Shown in pieces: positions 17,871 through 26,897 of a stretch of DNA of 64,000 nucleotides; within the stretch, counting starts at the first letter, position 1; each line of letters begins with the position of its first letter. The DNA is from Sphingobacterium micropteri (lineage in GTDB: Bacteria > Bacteroidota > Bacteroidia > Sphingobacteriales > Sphingobacteriaceae). The translations under genes and the position numbers were made by a program. The stretch lies in the NCBI RefSeq assembly GCF_014692515.1, contig NZ_JACOIK010000007.1, positions 124,001 through 188,000 on the forward strand, in the 5' to 3' direction. The notes below the pieces were generated by a model that was not told where the DNA came from, did no database searches, and saw nothing but the letters and a program-made list of their open reading frames with translations.

Positions 17871-18596
17871 TTAGTTAAATATTTCTTCCAAGATGTATAA
17901 AGAATTTACTTGGCCGAAGTTTTCCGTGTGCAATCGATAAAACTCCAACAGTTTTTCGACAAGATATTTTCTGTCGCTCTTGTTCATTTTGATATGGTGC
18001 GATTCTTCGAAGTCCGTTTTTAGCAGGCGAAGGAAAATAGAGGTGTGTGGTTCCTGTAATACATGGCGATGTGCAGGAAGGCTATTGCTAAATACGCCCT
18101 CAATAAGATTAAAATAGGGATATTGCTGCTTATGGTGGTGCAGGGGTAAAAAACCGAGGAATCTACTTAGTTTAATGAGAAAGATCAGGTGGAAATTTGC
18201 TAAAGATTTTTTCGTTTCATCCAGCCATATAATCGATTGCTGTATGAAGTTAAAAAGAAAGGGGTCTGGCGATTGGTGACGGAGTACCTTATATAATATC
18301 TCATTCAGGAATAAAGCTATGGAGCCTTTGGTGATCTCTAGGGGTATTTCCTTTAATACAGGGCGTGGGTGAGCTTCTTTGATGCGTTGCAGCCCGCTAC
18401 TCTCTTTATAATATACAACGAGATCCAGAAGATGTAAAGGTTGAAAGAGATTTACAGGGAGACGCGCTTTAAGTTTCCTTGCCCCGTTGATGAGGTAAGA
18501 CTGCATACCAAATGTCTCTGTGAAAATATGGACAACAATGCTATTGTCGGCATAGTTGGTTGTTTTGAGCGCGATTCCCGGCGTTTTGTAAAGCAT
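17871..18596 (-). CDS. recO: DNA repair protein RecO
   Basis: 241 residues from the ATG giving MLYKTPGIALKTTNYADNSIVVHIFTE; an upstream in-frame start adds a hydrophobic stretch foreign to RecO. OB-fold N-terminal domain, then a helical domain, as in RecFOR-pathway RecO, which anneals ssDNA and helps load RecA. The zinc cysteines of some RecO proteins are absent, as is usual in Bacteroidota. It is divergent from rpmB. Confidence 0.9.
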   Translation of the reverse strand: MLYKTPGIALKTTNYADNSIVVHIFTETFGMQSYLINGARKLKARLPVNLFQPLHLLDLVVYYKESSGLQRIKEAHPRPVLKEIPLEITKGSIALFLNEILYKVLRHQSPDPFLFNFIQQSIIWLDETKKSLANFHLIFLIKLSRFLGFLPLHHHKQQYPYFNLIEGVFSNSLPAHRHVLQEPHTSIFLRLLKTDFEESHHIKMNKSDRKYLVEKLLEFYRLHTENFGQVNSLYILEEIFN

Positions 18597-18692
18597 GTTG
18601 GGTTTAAAAGAACAAATATACAAAAGGTAAACTGTCTGTAACCAGAACATCATGTGAATTGTGGAAAACTTTAAAAAATATTATTTCATTGC

Positions 18693-18723
18693 TTGCAATT
18701 AACAAAAGAAATATGGATATTTG
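18693..18723 (+). promoter_or_regulatory. Promoter of rpmB, TTG-N20-GATATTTG
   Basis: TTG at 18693-18695 and GATATTTG at 18716-18723 (TAnnTTTG with one change) are 20 bases apart. The leader would be about 46 bases. Confidence 0.55.
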
Positions 18724-18776
18724 CAAACTCTTTGTGAAAAGAGCGATTGGAGAAACAACATTAAAAATCAAATATC

Positions 18777-19010
18777 ATGTCAAGAATTTGTGATTTAACA
18801 GGCAAGGCGGCATTAACAGGGAATAACGTTTCACACTCAAACGTTAAAACGAAACGTAAGTTTTATCCTAATTTACAAACAAAGCGTTTTTATATCCCGG
18901 AAGAAGATCGTTGGATTATGCTAAAAGTATCTACTTCAGCAATCAAAACGATTAACAAAAAAGGAATTACAGCAGTAATCGATAAATTTATCAAAAAAGG
19001 ATCTATTTAG
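18777..19010 (+). CDS. rpmB: 50S ribosomal protein L28
   Basis: 77 residues. MSRICDLTGKAALTGNNVSHSN is the classic L28 start, then KTKRKFYPNLQTKRFYIPEE. Component of the large ribosomal subunit. First gene of the conserved Bacteroidota block L28 - L33 - DUF4295 - ftsY. The 70-base gap to rpmG contains a short palindromic repeat. Confidence 0.98.
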   Translation: MSRICDLTGKAALTGNNVSHSNVKTKRKFYPNLQTKRFYIPEEDRWIMLKVSTSAIKTINKKGITAVIDKFIKKGSI

Positions 19011-19047
19011 TCGTTACCGCCTGTTATCAAAATATTCATGAAATCTG

Positions 19048-19063
19048 TCCGTCAGCTGGCGGA
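19048..19063. repeat. Dispersed palindromic repeat, copy 1 (rpmB-rpmG gap)
   Basis: TCCGTCAGCTGGCGGA, an imperfect palindrome. A second copy that differs only in the three middle bases lies at 51198-51213. Both are between genes. Confidence 0.6.
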
Positions 19064-19080
19064 TAAAATAAAGTAAAACA

Positions 19081-19263
19081 ATGGCAAAAAAGGGAAATAG
19101 AGTACAAGTAATCTTAGAGTGTACTGAGCACAAAGAAAGTGGTCTTCCGGGAATGTCTCGCTATATCACCACAAAGAACAAGAAAAACACTACAGAGCGT
19201 TTAGAATTGAAAAAATTCAATCCTGTACTTAGAAAAGTAACTGTTCACAAAGAAATTAAGTAA
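19081..19263 (+). CDS. rpmG: 50S ribosomal protein L33
   Basis: 60 residues; [21 protein letters not shown] and [19 protein letters not shown] are typical of L33 without the zinc cysteines of the C+ form (only one Cys). Large-subunit protein. Second gene of the rpmB operon. Confidence 0.98.
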   Translation: MAKKGNRVQVILECTEHKESGLPGMSRYITTKNKKNTTERLELKKFNPVLRKVTVHKEIK

Positions 19264-19302
19264 TTAACTGTAGAGCATTTGCTCTCTTAAAAATATAAGA
19301 CA

Positions 19303-19464
19303 ATGGCAAAGAAATCGGTTGCATCGTTACAAAAAGGAGGCGGTAAGGAATTTACTAAGGTTGTCGTAACTACTAAGTCTGCCAAAACGGGAGCTTATAC
19401 CTTTAAAGAAGGTATGGTTCACAATGACAAGGTGAAAGAATTTGTAGCGGAAGCTGCAAAATAA
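19303..19464 (+). CDS. DUF4295 small basic protein
   Basis: 53 residues: MAKKSVASLQKGGGKEFTKV, ending EFVAEAAK. Matches DUF4295, a Bacteroidota protein always next to rpmG and usually upstream of ftsY. Thirty-nine bases after rpmG and followed by a terminator. Probably ribosome-associated by its size, charge and constant position; its role is not known to me. Confidence 0.88.
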   Translation: MAKKSVASLQKGGGKEFTKVVVTTKSAKTGAYTFKEGMVHNDKVKEFVAEAAK

Positions 19465-19512
19465 GTTGCGTAATAGCTATACCTTTTTAAAGTTTTCTTT
19501 AAAAGATAAGAT

Positions 19513-19546
19513 AAGCCGTTTTGGTATGTACCGAAAGGGCTTTTTT
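19513..19546 (+). terminator. Terminator at the end of the rpmB-rpmG-DUF4295 operon
   Basis: AAGCC ... TTTTGG / CCGAAA ... GGCTT (19513-19542) with one internal mismatch and a G-U pair, then TTTTTT. It rules out an ftsY start at 19521, which would lie within the hairpin. Confidence 0.75.
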
Positions 19547-19574
19547 AGTATATTTACCTTTTACTTTTTTATCC

Positions 19575-20537
19575 ATGGGATTATTTGATTTTTTTAAAAA
19601 GAAACAGGAAACAGTAGAAGCACAAGAAGCTTTAGATAAAGGTCTGGAAAAAACCAAAGAAGGTTTTTTTTCCAAAATAACCAAAGCCGTTGTCGGTAAA
19701 TCCACCATCGATGATGAAGTTTTGGATAATCTCGAAGAGGTATTGGTCATGTCTGATGTTGGGGTAACGACTACGCTGAAGATCGTTGACCGTATCCAAC
19801 AACGTGTTGCGCGCGATAAATACGTGGGCACAGAAGACTTAAATCGCTTACTCAAAGAAGAGATACAGGCACTGTTAGCGGAAAATAATAGCAACGATTT
19901 CGAAACATTTGAATATGGTGCACACAAACCTTATGTGATTATGGTCGTTGGTGTAAACGGTGTGGGAAAGACCACTACTATCGGTAAGTTAGCACATCAA
20001 TTGAAAGAAGCTGGAAATAAGGTCGTATTGGGTGCGGCAGATACCTTCCGTGCAGCTGCTGTAGATCAGATTAAATTATGGGGTGAACGTGTTGATGTTC
20101 GTGTCGTAGCCCAACCAATGGGTTCAGATCCCGCGTCAGTTGCATTCGATACGGTTAAATCGGCAGTGGCAAACGGAGATGATGTAGCCATTATAGATAC
20201 AGCTGGACGCCTGCACAATAAAGTTGGTCTGATGAATGAGTTGACCAAAATCAAAAATGTGATGCAGAAGGTCGTACCGGGTGCTCCACATGAAATACTA
20301 CTTGTCTTGGATGCTTCAACAGGGCAAAATGCCATTGAGCAAGCTACTCAATTTACACAAGCGACCGACGTCAATGCCTTAGCACTAACAAAATTGGACG
20401 GTACGGCTAAAGGGGGCGTGGTTATCGGTATTTCCGATCAGTTTAAAATTCCAGTCAAATATATTGGTGTGGGCGAAAAGATTGGCGACTTGCAGTTGTT
20501 TAATAAGCGAGATTTCGTCGATTCATTGTTTAAATGA
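19575..20537 (+). CDS. ftsY: Signal recognition particle receptor FtsY
   Basis: 320 residues from the ATG giving MGLFDFFKKKQETVEAQEALDKG. SRP-GTPase that docks ribosomes carrying membrane proteins at SecYEG. N domain helices, then G1 GVNGVGKTTTIGKLAHQL, DTFRAAAVDQI, IDTAGRLHNK, TKLDGTAKGG and the closing GVGEKIGDLQLFN. The acidic A domain of E. coli FtsY is missing, as is usual outside proteobacteria. It stands directly after the L33 block and before rimO. Confidence 0.97.
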   Translation: MGLFDFFKKKQETVEAQEALDKGLEKTKEGFFSKITKAVVGKSTIDDEVLDNLEEVLVMSDVGVTTTLKIVDRIQQRVARDKYVGTEDLNRLLKEEIQALLAENNSNDFETFEYGAHKPYVIMVVGVNGVGKTTTIGKLAHQLKEAGNKVVLGAADTFRAAAVDQIKLWGERVDVRVVAQPMGSDPASVAFDTVKSAVANGDDVAIIDTAGRLHNKVGLMNELTKIKNVMQKVVPGAPHEILLVLDASTGQNAIEQATQFTQATDVNALALTKLDGTAKGGVVIGISDQFKIPVKYIGVGEKIGDLQLFNKRDFVDSLFK

Positions 20538-20592
20538 TCGAACTCGGACTACACAGGTCATCGTTATATCTGTGTAATGCTAATGAATAGAA

Positions 20593-21927
20593 ATGAGAAC
20601 AAAAAATAGAAAGGTTGCTCCTCCAGTGAGTACGCCGAGAGTGAATGTCGTGACGTTAGGATGCTCTAAGAATATCCACGACTCTGAAGTATTGATGGGG
20701 CAGCTGAAGGGAAACCAAATGGAGGTTGTGCACGAAGCATCCAATATACAGGCAAATGATATTGTTGTTATTAATACCTGTGGGTTTATTGACAATGCAA
20801 AACAAGAATCTATTGATACCATTTTACAATATTCCGCATTAAAGGAGGAGGGAAAGATAAATAAGGTTATCGTAACGGGCTGTCTATCCGAACGATACAA
20901 GCCAGAACTTCAATCTGAAATTTCAAACGTTGACGCTTATTTTGGAACAAATGATCTGCCCGAATTGTTGACGACCATAGGAGCAGACTATCGACATGAA
21001 CTATTAGGTGAGCGTCTGTTGTCCACTCCTTCCCATTTCTCTTATTTTAAAATTGCTGAAGGTTGTAATCGCCCTTGTTCTTTTTGTGCTATACCTTTGA
21101 TGCGCGGTAAGCATGTGTCTAAATCTATTGATGATTTAGTGAAAGAGGCTAAATTTTTAGCGTCTAATGGAACGAAAGAATTAATACTCATTGCCCAGGA
21201 CCTCACCTATTATGGGTTGGATATCTATGGAAAACGTAATTTGGCAGATTTGTTACGTTACTTATCTGATGTGGAAGGCATAGAATGGATTCGTTTGCAA
21301 TATGCTTATCCATCCGGTTTTCCAATGGATATTTTGGATGCAATGAATGAGCGTTCGAATATCTGCAACTATTTGGATATGCCTTTACAGCATATTTCCG
21401 ATTCTATGCTAAAATCGATGCGCCGTGGAACAACCAAGCAAAAGCAAATTGACCTGGTCAATCAAATTCGTGATAAAGTGCCCGATATCGCTTTGCGGAC
21501 CACTTTAATCTGTGGTTATCCCGGGGAAACAGAACAGGATTATAACGAAATGTTGGAATGGGTGGAAGAGACTCGGTTTGACCGATTAGGTTGCTTTACG
21601 TATTCACATGAAGAAAAAACCCATGCCCATACCTTAACAGATGATGTGCCGCAACAGGAAAAGGAGTCACGCGTAGAGCAAATCATGGAGGTACAACAAG
21701 GCATTTCTTACGAGATTAATCAAGAAAAAATCGGACAAACATTTAAGGTGCTCGTGGATCGTGTGGATGGTAGTTACTTCATTGGCCGTACAGAGTACGA
21801 TTCGCCAGAAGTGGATAACGAGGTGGTACTGGATGCAAAAACAGACTATGTCCGTATCGGTGATTTTGTGGAGGTAAAAGTAGAGCGGGCAGAGGATTTC
21901 GATCTGTATGGAAAAGTGATTAAATAG
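20593..21927 (+). CDS. rimO: Ribosomal protein S12 methylthiotransferase RimO
   Basis: 444 residues. Radical-SAM enzyme that adds a methylthio group to an Asp of S12. N-terminal UPF0004 domain with VTLGCSKNIHDSEVLMG and VINTCGFIDNAKQESID, the radical-SAM motif EGCNRPCSFCAIP (CxxxCxxC), the PSGFP and TTLICGYPGETEQD segments, and a C-terminal TRAM domain (DRVDGSYFIGRTEYDSPEVD). These distinguish RimO from MiaB. It follows ftsY by 55 bases in the conserved block. Confidence 0.96.
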   Translation: MRTKNRKVAPPVSTPRVNVVTLGCSKNIHDSEVLMGQLKGNQMEVVHEASNIQANDIVVINTCGFIDNAKQESIDTILQYSALKEEGKINKVIVTGCLSERYKPELQSEISNVDAYFGTNDLPELLTTIGADYRHELLGERLLSTPSHFSYFKIAEGCNRPCSFCAIPLMRGKHVSKSIDDLVKEAKFLASNGTKELILIAQDLTYYGLDIYGKRNLADLLRYLSDVEGIEWIRLQYAYPSGFPMDILDAMNERSNICNYLDMPLQHISDSMLKSMRRGTTKQKQIDLVNQIRDKVPDIALRTTLICGYPGETEQDYNEMLEWVEETRFDRLGCFTYSHEEKTHAHTLTDDVPQQEKESRVEQIMEVQQGISYEINQEKIGQTFKVLVDRVDGSYFIGRTEYDSPEVDNEVVLDAKTDYVRIGDFVEVKVERAEDFDLYGKVIK

Positions 21928-22040
21928 CCTTTCGTCAAACGTTTGCTATAATTTCGGTATCCCTATGGTGGCTTCGTGTAAAAATATGTAAATTGTCCGC
22001 TCAATCTGTAGACATTACGAGACGACACGAAAAAAGCTAG

Positions 22041-23630
22041 ATGAAAGCAACATACATTGATTACAGTGATACGGGTAGTTTTTCGCAAACACTATTAGCG
22101 TATCTTGCCAACGATGAACAGTTAACATCCTTTTATGGGCAACAGCCAACCTTAGCCGGATTCAAACAACAGATAACCGAAAAGCAGAACTTCTCCCACA
22201 GGGAGTTATTAGCAACGACACTCCGCGAGCAATACGGCTCACTTCTAGTACATTCTCCTGCAGTTGAAGATAACATTAGGTTGTTAGAAGATAAAAAGAC
22301 ATTTACGGTTACGACCGGGCATCAACTGAATATATTCACGGGCCCGCTTTATTTTATCTTTAAAATTGTCACGGCTATCCGGTTGGCGAAAGATTTAAAA
22401 GAAGCCTATCCCGAATATTCGTTTGTGCCCGTCTATTGGATGGCAACAGAGGACCATGATTTTGCAGAAATCAATAATACGAAAGTATTCGGTAAGCGGA
22501 TCATGTGGGATACGCCAGCCGTCTCTGCTACGGGACGTATGTCCACACATGATATTGCCGACACCGTAAAACAATATTGCGGGACGTTCGGGCTATCGGC
22601 CAACGCGGAGAAATTAAAATCGATAGTGGAGGATGCCTACTTGCAAAATCAATCACTAGCGGCAGCTACGCGGCACATGGTAAATGAGCTGTTTAAGCCA
22701 TACGGACTGGTGATTGTTGATGCGGATAATACAGGCTTTAAGAAGGTTTTTGCGCCGATCATCGCGCAGGATATTTTTGAACAGCATAGCTTTAAAGCGA
22801 TTGAAAATACTTCCGAAAGCCTCACGAAATTAGGTTATCATACCCAGGTGCATGCACGGGAAATCAACTTTTTTTACTTAACGGATGAATTTCGCGAGCG
22901 TATTGTGCGGACGGAAGATGGCCGGTTTGAAGTATTGCACCGTGATCTTTATTTTTCGGAAGAGGAGTTAAGGGCAGAGATAGCACAACATCCTGAACGA
23001 TTTAGTCCGAATGTCGTGATGCGGCCCTTGTATCAGGAGCTTATCTTGCCAAATTTGGCATATATTGGTGGGGGGGCCGAGATCGTGTATTGGTTGCAAT
23101 TGAAAGCTAACTTTGATCACTATCAAATTCCCTTTCCGATTCTTGTTCCACGTAATTCCGCAATGATTACAGATGATCAAATTGCGGGAAAGATTTTTCG
23201 GTTAGATTTGACATTCAAAAGTATATTTAAACCAACCGATGTATTAAAGAATGACTATGTTCGTCGGCAGACGAAACATCGGTTGAACTTGCGTGACGAG
23301 TGGATGGAATTTAATGCCATCTTCGGAAAGATTAAATTGCGGGCACATAAAATTGATCCGAGCTTGGGTCCAAGTACGGAGGCGGTAAAGGCACGTTTGA
23401 AAAAAGCGATTAATAATTTGGAAAAGAAGTTGCTGAAAGCCGATAAGCATAATCATGAAGATGCGCTTATACAGATAGAACGGGTGAAAGATAAACTGTT
23501 CCCCGGCGGGGGATTACAGGAACGGACGGAAAACTTTGCTTCCTTATATTTGAAACACGGGGATGATCTTATTGGAGATTTGGAAAAGTACTTCAATCCG
23601 CTGGATTTTAAATTTACAATTTTATATTGA
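22041..23630 (+). CDS. bshC: Bacillithiol biosynthesis cysteine-adding enzyme BshC
   Basis: 529 residues. Adds cysteine to GlcN-malate in the last step of bacillithiol synthesis. Signatures: TVTTGHQLNIFTGPLYFIFKI, YWMATEDHDFAEINNTKV, a Rossmann-like core and a C-terminal coiled coil (KAINNLEKKLLKADKHNHEDALIQ). The presence of BshC indicates bacillithiol as a low-molecular-weight thiol. The stop is eight bases before the ATG of a Crp-type regulator, so these two are co-transcribed. Confidence 0.95.
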   Translation: MKATYIDYSDTGSFSQTLLAYLANDEQLTSFYGQQPTLAGFKQQITEKQNFSHRELLATTLREQYGSLLVHSPAVEDNIRLLEDKKTFTVTTGHQLNIFTGPLYFIFKIVTAIRLAKDLKEAYPEYSFVPVYWMATEDHDFAEINNTKVFGKRIMWDTPAVSATGRMSTHDIADTVKQYCGTFGLSANAEKLKSIVEDAYLQNQSLAAATRHMVNELFKPYGLVIVDADNTGFKKVFAPIIAQDIFEQHSFKAIENTSESLTKLGYHTQVHAREINFFYLTDEFRERIVRTEDGRFEVLHRDLYFSEEELRAEIAQHPERFSPNVVMRPLYQELILPNLAYIGGGAEIVYWLQLKANFDHYQIPFPILVPRNSAMITDDQIAGKIFRLDLTFKSIFKPTDVLKNDYVRRQTKHRLNLRDEWMEFNAIFGKIKLRAHKIDPSLGPSTEAVKARLKKAINNLEKKLLKADKHNHEDALIQIERVKDKLFPGGGLQERTENFASLYLKHGDDLIGDLEKYFNPLDFKFTILY

Positions 23631-23638
23631 TAGCTTCT

Positions 23639-24253
23639 ATGGAATTCAATTGGCGAGAAAGTAATTTTTATAAATATTATACGGAGAAAGCCGAACTTTC
23701 CGAAGAGGTTTTTGAAGAATTAGTTCCCTATTTCTCGTTTCGGGAAATTGCTCATCATCACTATCTGCTCCGGGAAGGAGAGGTGAGTCGTTATACCTTT
23801 TTTGTAGAATCGGGCCTACTGCAGTCCTTCTCTTTAGATGAAAAAGGAGGGGAGCATATCCTGCAATTCGCGCCGGAAAACTGGATTGTATCCGATAGGG
23901 CCAGTCAATATTTTAATAAGCCGGCTGATTTCTATATCAAGGCAATAGAACCTTCTGTCATCGTGTTTATTCAACAGGAATTTATGGAGAAAGCCTCTTT
24001 GCAAAGTACCGCATTTGCCTGCTTTATGGAAAGTTCGCTACAGCGGAACATTTACATGCAGCAGCAACGTATAAATTCCCTATTGGCGATGACGGCGAAA
24101 GAACGTTATCTGCTGTTTATGGACACGTATCCGAGTTTGTTGCAGCGGGTTCCACAATGGATGATTGCGTCGTACCTAGGTATTACGCCCGAGAGTCTTA
24201 GCCGCGTACGTCGTGAATTGTTAATGGAGTCGGGGAATAAGAAAAGAGATTAG
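23639..24253 (+). CDS. Crp/Fnr-family transcriptional regulator
   Basis: 204 residues from the ATG just after bshC. Cyclic-nucleotide-binding-type beta barrel (YLLREGEVSRYTFFVESGLLQSF; PENWIVSDRAS) and a C-terminal winged helix with SYLGITPESLSRVRREL as the recognition helix region. The ligand pocket does not show the Arg/Ser pair needed for cAMP, so the signal is unknown. Tight coupling to bshC hints at redox or thiol-linked control. It ends convergently with ctlX and overlaps it by four bases. Confidence 0.9.
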   Translation: MEFNWRESNFYKYYTEKAELSEEVFEELVPYFSFREIAHHHYLLREGEVSRYTFFVESGLLQSFSLDEKGGEHILQFAPENWIVSDRASQYFNKPADFYIKAIEPSVIVFIQQEFMEKASLQSTAFACFMESSLQRNIYMQQQRINSLLAMTAKERYLLFMDTYPSLLQRVPQWMIASYLGITPESLSRVRRELLMESGNKKRD

Positions 24254-25164
24254 TAAAATACCTCGGCAAGCATACAACGCGCACTGCCCCCGCCCGCCTT
24301 TTCTATGGTAGTTAACGGGCTGTGTATAATCGATCCCCATACATGCAATTGGTTTAACTGGTCTGCGTTAAAGGCACTAAACGCCCGTGAGCTCATGATA
24401 ATATGAGGCTTTCCTGTGGTAGATTTTACCTCCAATATATTTCCGACGAAGTTATGCATTTGTTCTTCCGATATGGCTATAACTACCTTCCCTGTTTCCT
24501 GCAGGCGCCTGATTAAACGTTCTTTTTCTGCTCTATTATCTATACTTTCTGTACACAAAACAGCAAAATGTGTGCCCACAGATAGCATCACGTTCGTATG
24601 ATAGATAGGTAGACGTAAACCGTCTACTGTTTGGTTGGCGACAAAAATAAAAGGCTCGTAATCCAAGTCTAGGCAAAACTGGTGTACCATATCGGCACTT
24701 GCCCTTGGAGATAGCGAACAGTATGCTATACGGGCTACGCGATCTAAAATTAAACTTCCGGTTCCCTCTAGAAAACGGTTTTCTTTCTCAAAACGGGTAT
24801 AGTTTATAACACGGTTGTATGTCAAACCCCGTTGTTTTAAAGCTTGAAGATAACCTAGATTGCGTTCCCGTCTTCTGTTTTTGGCAAACATGGGATAGAG
24901 AACAACGGTCTGTTGATGAAATGAAATGCAATTGTTGGGGAAAATGCTGTCGGGGGTATCGTACTCACCGCTGTCTTGTATGACCAGCGTGTTTATATTA
25001 TGTGTATGGAGCTGATCTACAAAACTGTCGAATTCCTGTTGTGCTCTTAGCGTTCGATTGGGATCTGATACGTCTTCTTGAAAATAGTTGTTTACGGCTG
25101 TCTCTTCATTTTTTCGAAATCGAGACGGGCGAACTAAAAGTAATGTGTCTGTCGTCTGTGCCAT
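24250..25164 (-). CDS. ctlX: Citrulline utilisation hydrolase CtlX-like (amidinotransferase superfamily)
   Basis: 304 residues from the ATG giving MAQTTDTLLLVRPSRFRKNEETAVNNYFQ; an upstream start adds a stray hydrophobic segment. Pentein fold of guanidino-modifying enzymes: FPNNCISFHQ, FLEGTGSLILDR (Glu/Asp), IYHTNVMLSVG (His) and GGGSARCMLAEVF with the catalytic Cys near the C-terminus. The family is described as a citrulline-specific hydrolase. It lies 11 bases downstream of a second guanidino-modifying enzyme and is probably in one operon with it. Confidence 0.87.
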   Translation of the reverse strand: MAQTTDTLLLVRPSRFRKNEETAVNNYFQEDVSDPNRTLRAQQEFDSFVDQLHTHNINTLVIQDSGEYDTPDSIFPNNCISFHQQTVVLYPMFAKNRRRERNLGYLQALKQRGLTYNRVINYTRFEKENRFLEGTGSLILDRVARIAYCSLSPRASADMVHQFCLDLDYEPFIFVANQTVDGLRLPIYHTNVMLSVGTHFAVLCTESIDNRAEKERLIRRLQETGKVVIAISEEQMHNFVGNILEVKSTTGKPHIIMSSRAFSAFNADQLNQLHVWGSIIHSPLTTIEKAGGGSARCMLAEVFY

Positions 25165-25175
25165 AACGCATAGAA

Positions 25176-26090
25176 TTAATCCCGGAATAAGGGAAGCGTA
25201 GAGCACCGCAGTAAACCTTCCTGTTTGCCAATTTCGTGATAAGGTACTTCTTCTACATGAATAGCCTGGTCTCTAAGCCAATAATTAAGTCGGTCAAATC
25301 GTCGCTCCGTAACGACGATATCTTCTGAAATAGAAAATATATTACTATACATTTCATACATCTCGTCTGTCGTTATGGTAAAGATATTTTCTCTCCCAAA
25401 GAGTTTGTGTAAATAAAGATAATCCATAGGGTTGCGGAAGCCGCCCGGATATATAATGGCTTTATTCCTACCTACGGGCTGAAAACAACAATCCAGATGT
25501 AGAGCGTTTTCACGTGGGTTAGTCATTGATTTGATAAGGTCAAATTCTTTTACAATTTTGTGAGGAAACATCTCCTTTAGGAATTGTACACCTTTTATAT
25601 TCGTTCTAGCGGTATTTAAAGCGGAATAATCGTCGCCTTGGTAAGTACCCACGAAAAGATATTCATTCCACAGGATAACATCTCCCCCTTCGATATGTAC
25701 TTCCGCCGGGGCTTCGACAAAATCATTCGGTGCAACTTGTTTTACAATATGCTCGATAGCTCGCCATTCTTCCGCGCGATCTGGAAGGATATTTGCCTTT
25801 ATAAAAAAATGATCCACGACAAAACCAATATCGCGTGAAAATATCTGATTTAAGTCGGGGATCAGCTCGGGTCTATATACTTTTACGCCATATCGTTCCA
25901 GTACGTCGTGAAAGGCTGAGATCTCAAAAACCATGTCTGATTCGGCTGGATACGTTCCCGCTAATATATGTTCCAAAGACTTTGGATCGTAAGCCTCGTC
26001 TGCCTTCGGGGCGGGTCCGTTTTGGTTGGCAATACCTAATACGACAGCCCTCAATCTTCCCGTTTCGTTTGTCACCTGGAGTTTCATCAT
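25176..26090 (-). CDS. Arginine-deiminase / dimethylargininase-like enzyme
   Basis: 304 residues (ATG at 26090 or the adjacent one at 26087). Pentein fold: IFSRDIGFVVDHFF, HIEGGDVILWN (Glu and Asp), NALHLDCCFQPVG (His) and the terminal LLRCSTLPLFRD with the catalytic Cys. Such enzymes deiminate or transfer amidino groups of arginine or its derivatives; the sequence does not fix the substrate. It starts the two-gene operon with ctlX, implying a pathway from an arginine derivative through citrulline. Confidence 0.85.
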   Translation of the reverse strand: MMKLQVTNETGRLRAVVLGIANQNGPAPKADEAYDPKSLEHILAGTYPAESDMVFEISAFHDVLERYGVKVYRPELIPDLNQIFSRDIGFVVDHFFIKANILPDRAEEWRAIEHIVKQVAPNDFVEAPAEVHIEGGDVILWNEYLFVGTYQGDDYSALNTARTNIKGVQFLKEMFPHKIVKEFDLIKSMTNPRENALHLDCCFQPVGRNKAIIYPGGFRNPMDYLYLHKLFGRENIFTITTDEMYEMYSNIFSISEDIVVTERRFDRLNYWLRDQAIHVEEVPYHEIGKQEGLLRCSTLPLFRD

Positions 26091-26151
26091 AAAGGGTGCT
26101 TTTGTTTCCTACTGTCTTAAAGTTAAGCAATTTACGGCGTGATGACTAATT

Positions 26152-26529
26152 TTACAAAAAACTTATCAGCAGTGCGAGCCAACCAACAATCATAAATAGG
26201 CCGCCCAAAGGGGTGATCGGACCGAAGAACCGCAGACCTTCTGCTTTCCAGTGTTCTTTGAAAGAAAGTAGATAGATGCTGCCGGAAAATAGAACAACTC
26301 CGTAAAAGACCCCGTAGTATGCCCATTTTTCACTCGTTGAGTCAAAATCCAATAACGATCCGATAATCAACAGATATAAAGCGGCATACATTTGATATCG
26401 CACGCCAACCTCAAATGAGGCCATTTTATCTTCCGGTAGGATTTTTTTGAAAGCGTGGGCTCCAAAAGCACCGAGTACGATAGCTATAATACCCAAGGAA
26501 GCACCGCTTATAAGAACAATTTTTTCCAT
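26152..26529 (-). CDS. DUF423-family membrane protein
   Basis: 125 residues, four hydrophobic segments, with the conserved GAFGAHAFK at the N-terminus and KAEGLRFFGPITPLGGLFMI near the C-terminus. Inner-membrane protein of unknown function (YgdD/YwdK type). Its start overlaps the 3' end of a small secreted-protein gene by 22 bases, which suggests translational coupling. Confidence 0.93.
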   Translation of the reverse strand: MEKIVLISGASLGIIAIVLGAFGAHAFKKILPEDKMASFEVGVRYQMYAALYLLIIGSLLDFDSTSEKWAYYGVFYGVVLFSGSIYLLSFKEHWKAEGLRFFGPITPLGGLFMIVGWLALLISFL

Positions 26530-26660
26530 AGTATATTGCTTTGTAATTGGCCGATATCGGAGGTAAGTTCTTCTACCTTCTTATTTAGTGCTTCCAAATT
26601 TTGACTATAGGATGCCAAGGAAGATACTACCATAACGGAAAATAATAAAAAACGATTCAT
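26508..26660 (-). CDS. Small exported protein with coiled-coil tail, unknown function
   Basis: 50 residues: signal-like MNRFLLFSVMVVSSLASYSQ followed by a short heptad-like NLEALNKKVEELTSDIGQLQ. It runs into DUF423, overlapping its start by 22 bases in another frame. The signal peptide, typical Bacteroidota YSQ cleavage region and amphipathic helix support a real gene, but it is short and I cannot name a family. Confidence 0.55.
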   Translation of the reverse strand: MNRFLLFSVMVVSSLASYSQNLEALNKKVEELTSDIGQLQSNILWKKLFL

Positions 26661-26780
26661 GATATAATCGGGTTTTGTTAAAACATCGTTAAAAATAGCA
26701 AGAATAAACGGATTTTTGCCAGCTCCGTGTTTTTCAACTATTGTTGTGCATATACGACGATGTCCGACTTTAACTTCCTA

Positions 26781-26810
26781 TTAATTTCGTTGATAAAATG
26801 TGTATCTTTG
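26781..26810 (+). promoter_or_regulatory. Promoter of gcvP, -7 element TATCTTTG
   Basis: A perfect TATCTTTG at 26803-26810 with TTA at 26781-26783 as a weak -33. The predicted leader is about 80 bases and contains no recognisable glycine riboswitch. Confidence 0.6.
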
Positions 26811-26897
26811 CGGTCTCAAAAAGTATATGAAAGTATCGTTCTAAGAAGGTCTAAATAAGATGGTTTAGGACGGTGCTACGGAAAAGTTAAGCGCAAA

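Noticed and set aside
26817..26897. Possible glycine riboswitch upstream of gcvP
   Set aside because: The paired conserved cores of a glycine aptamer are not present in the ~80-base leader.
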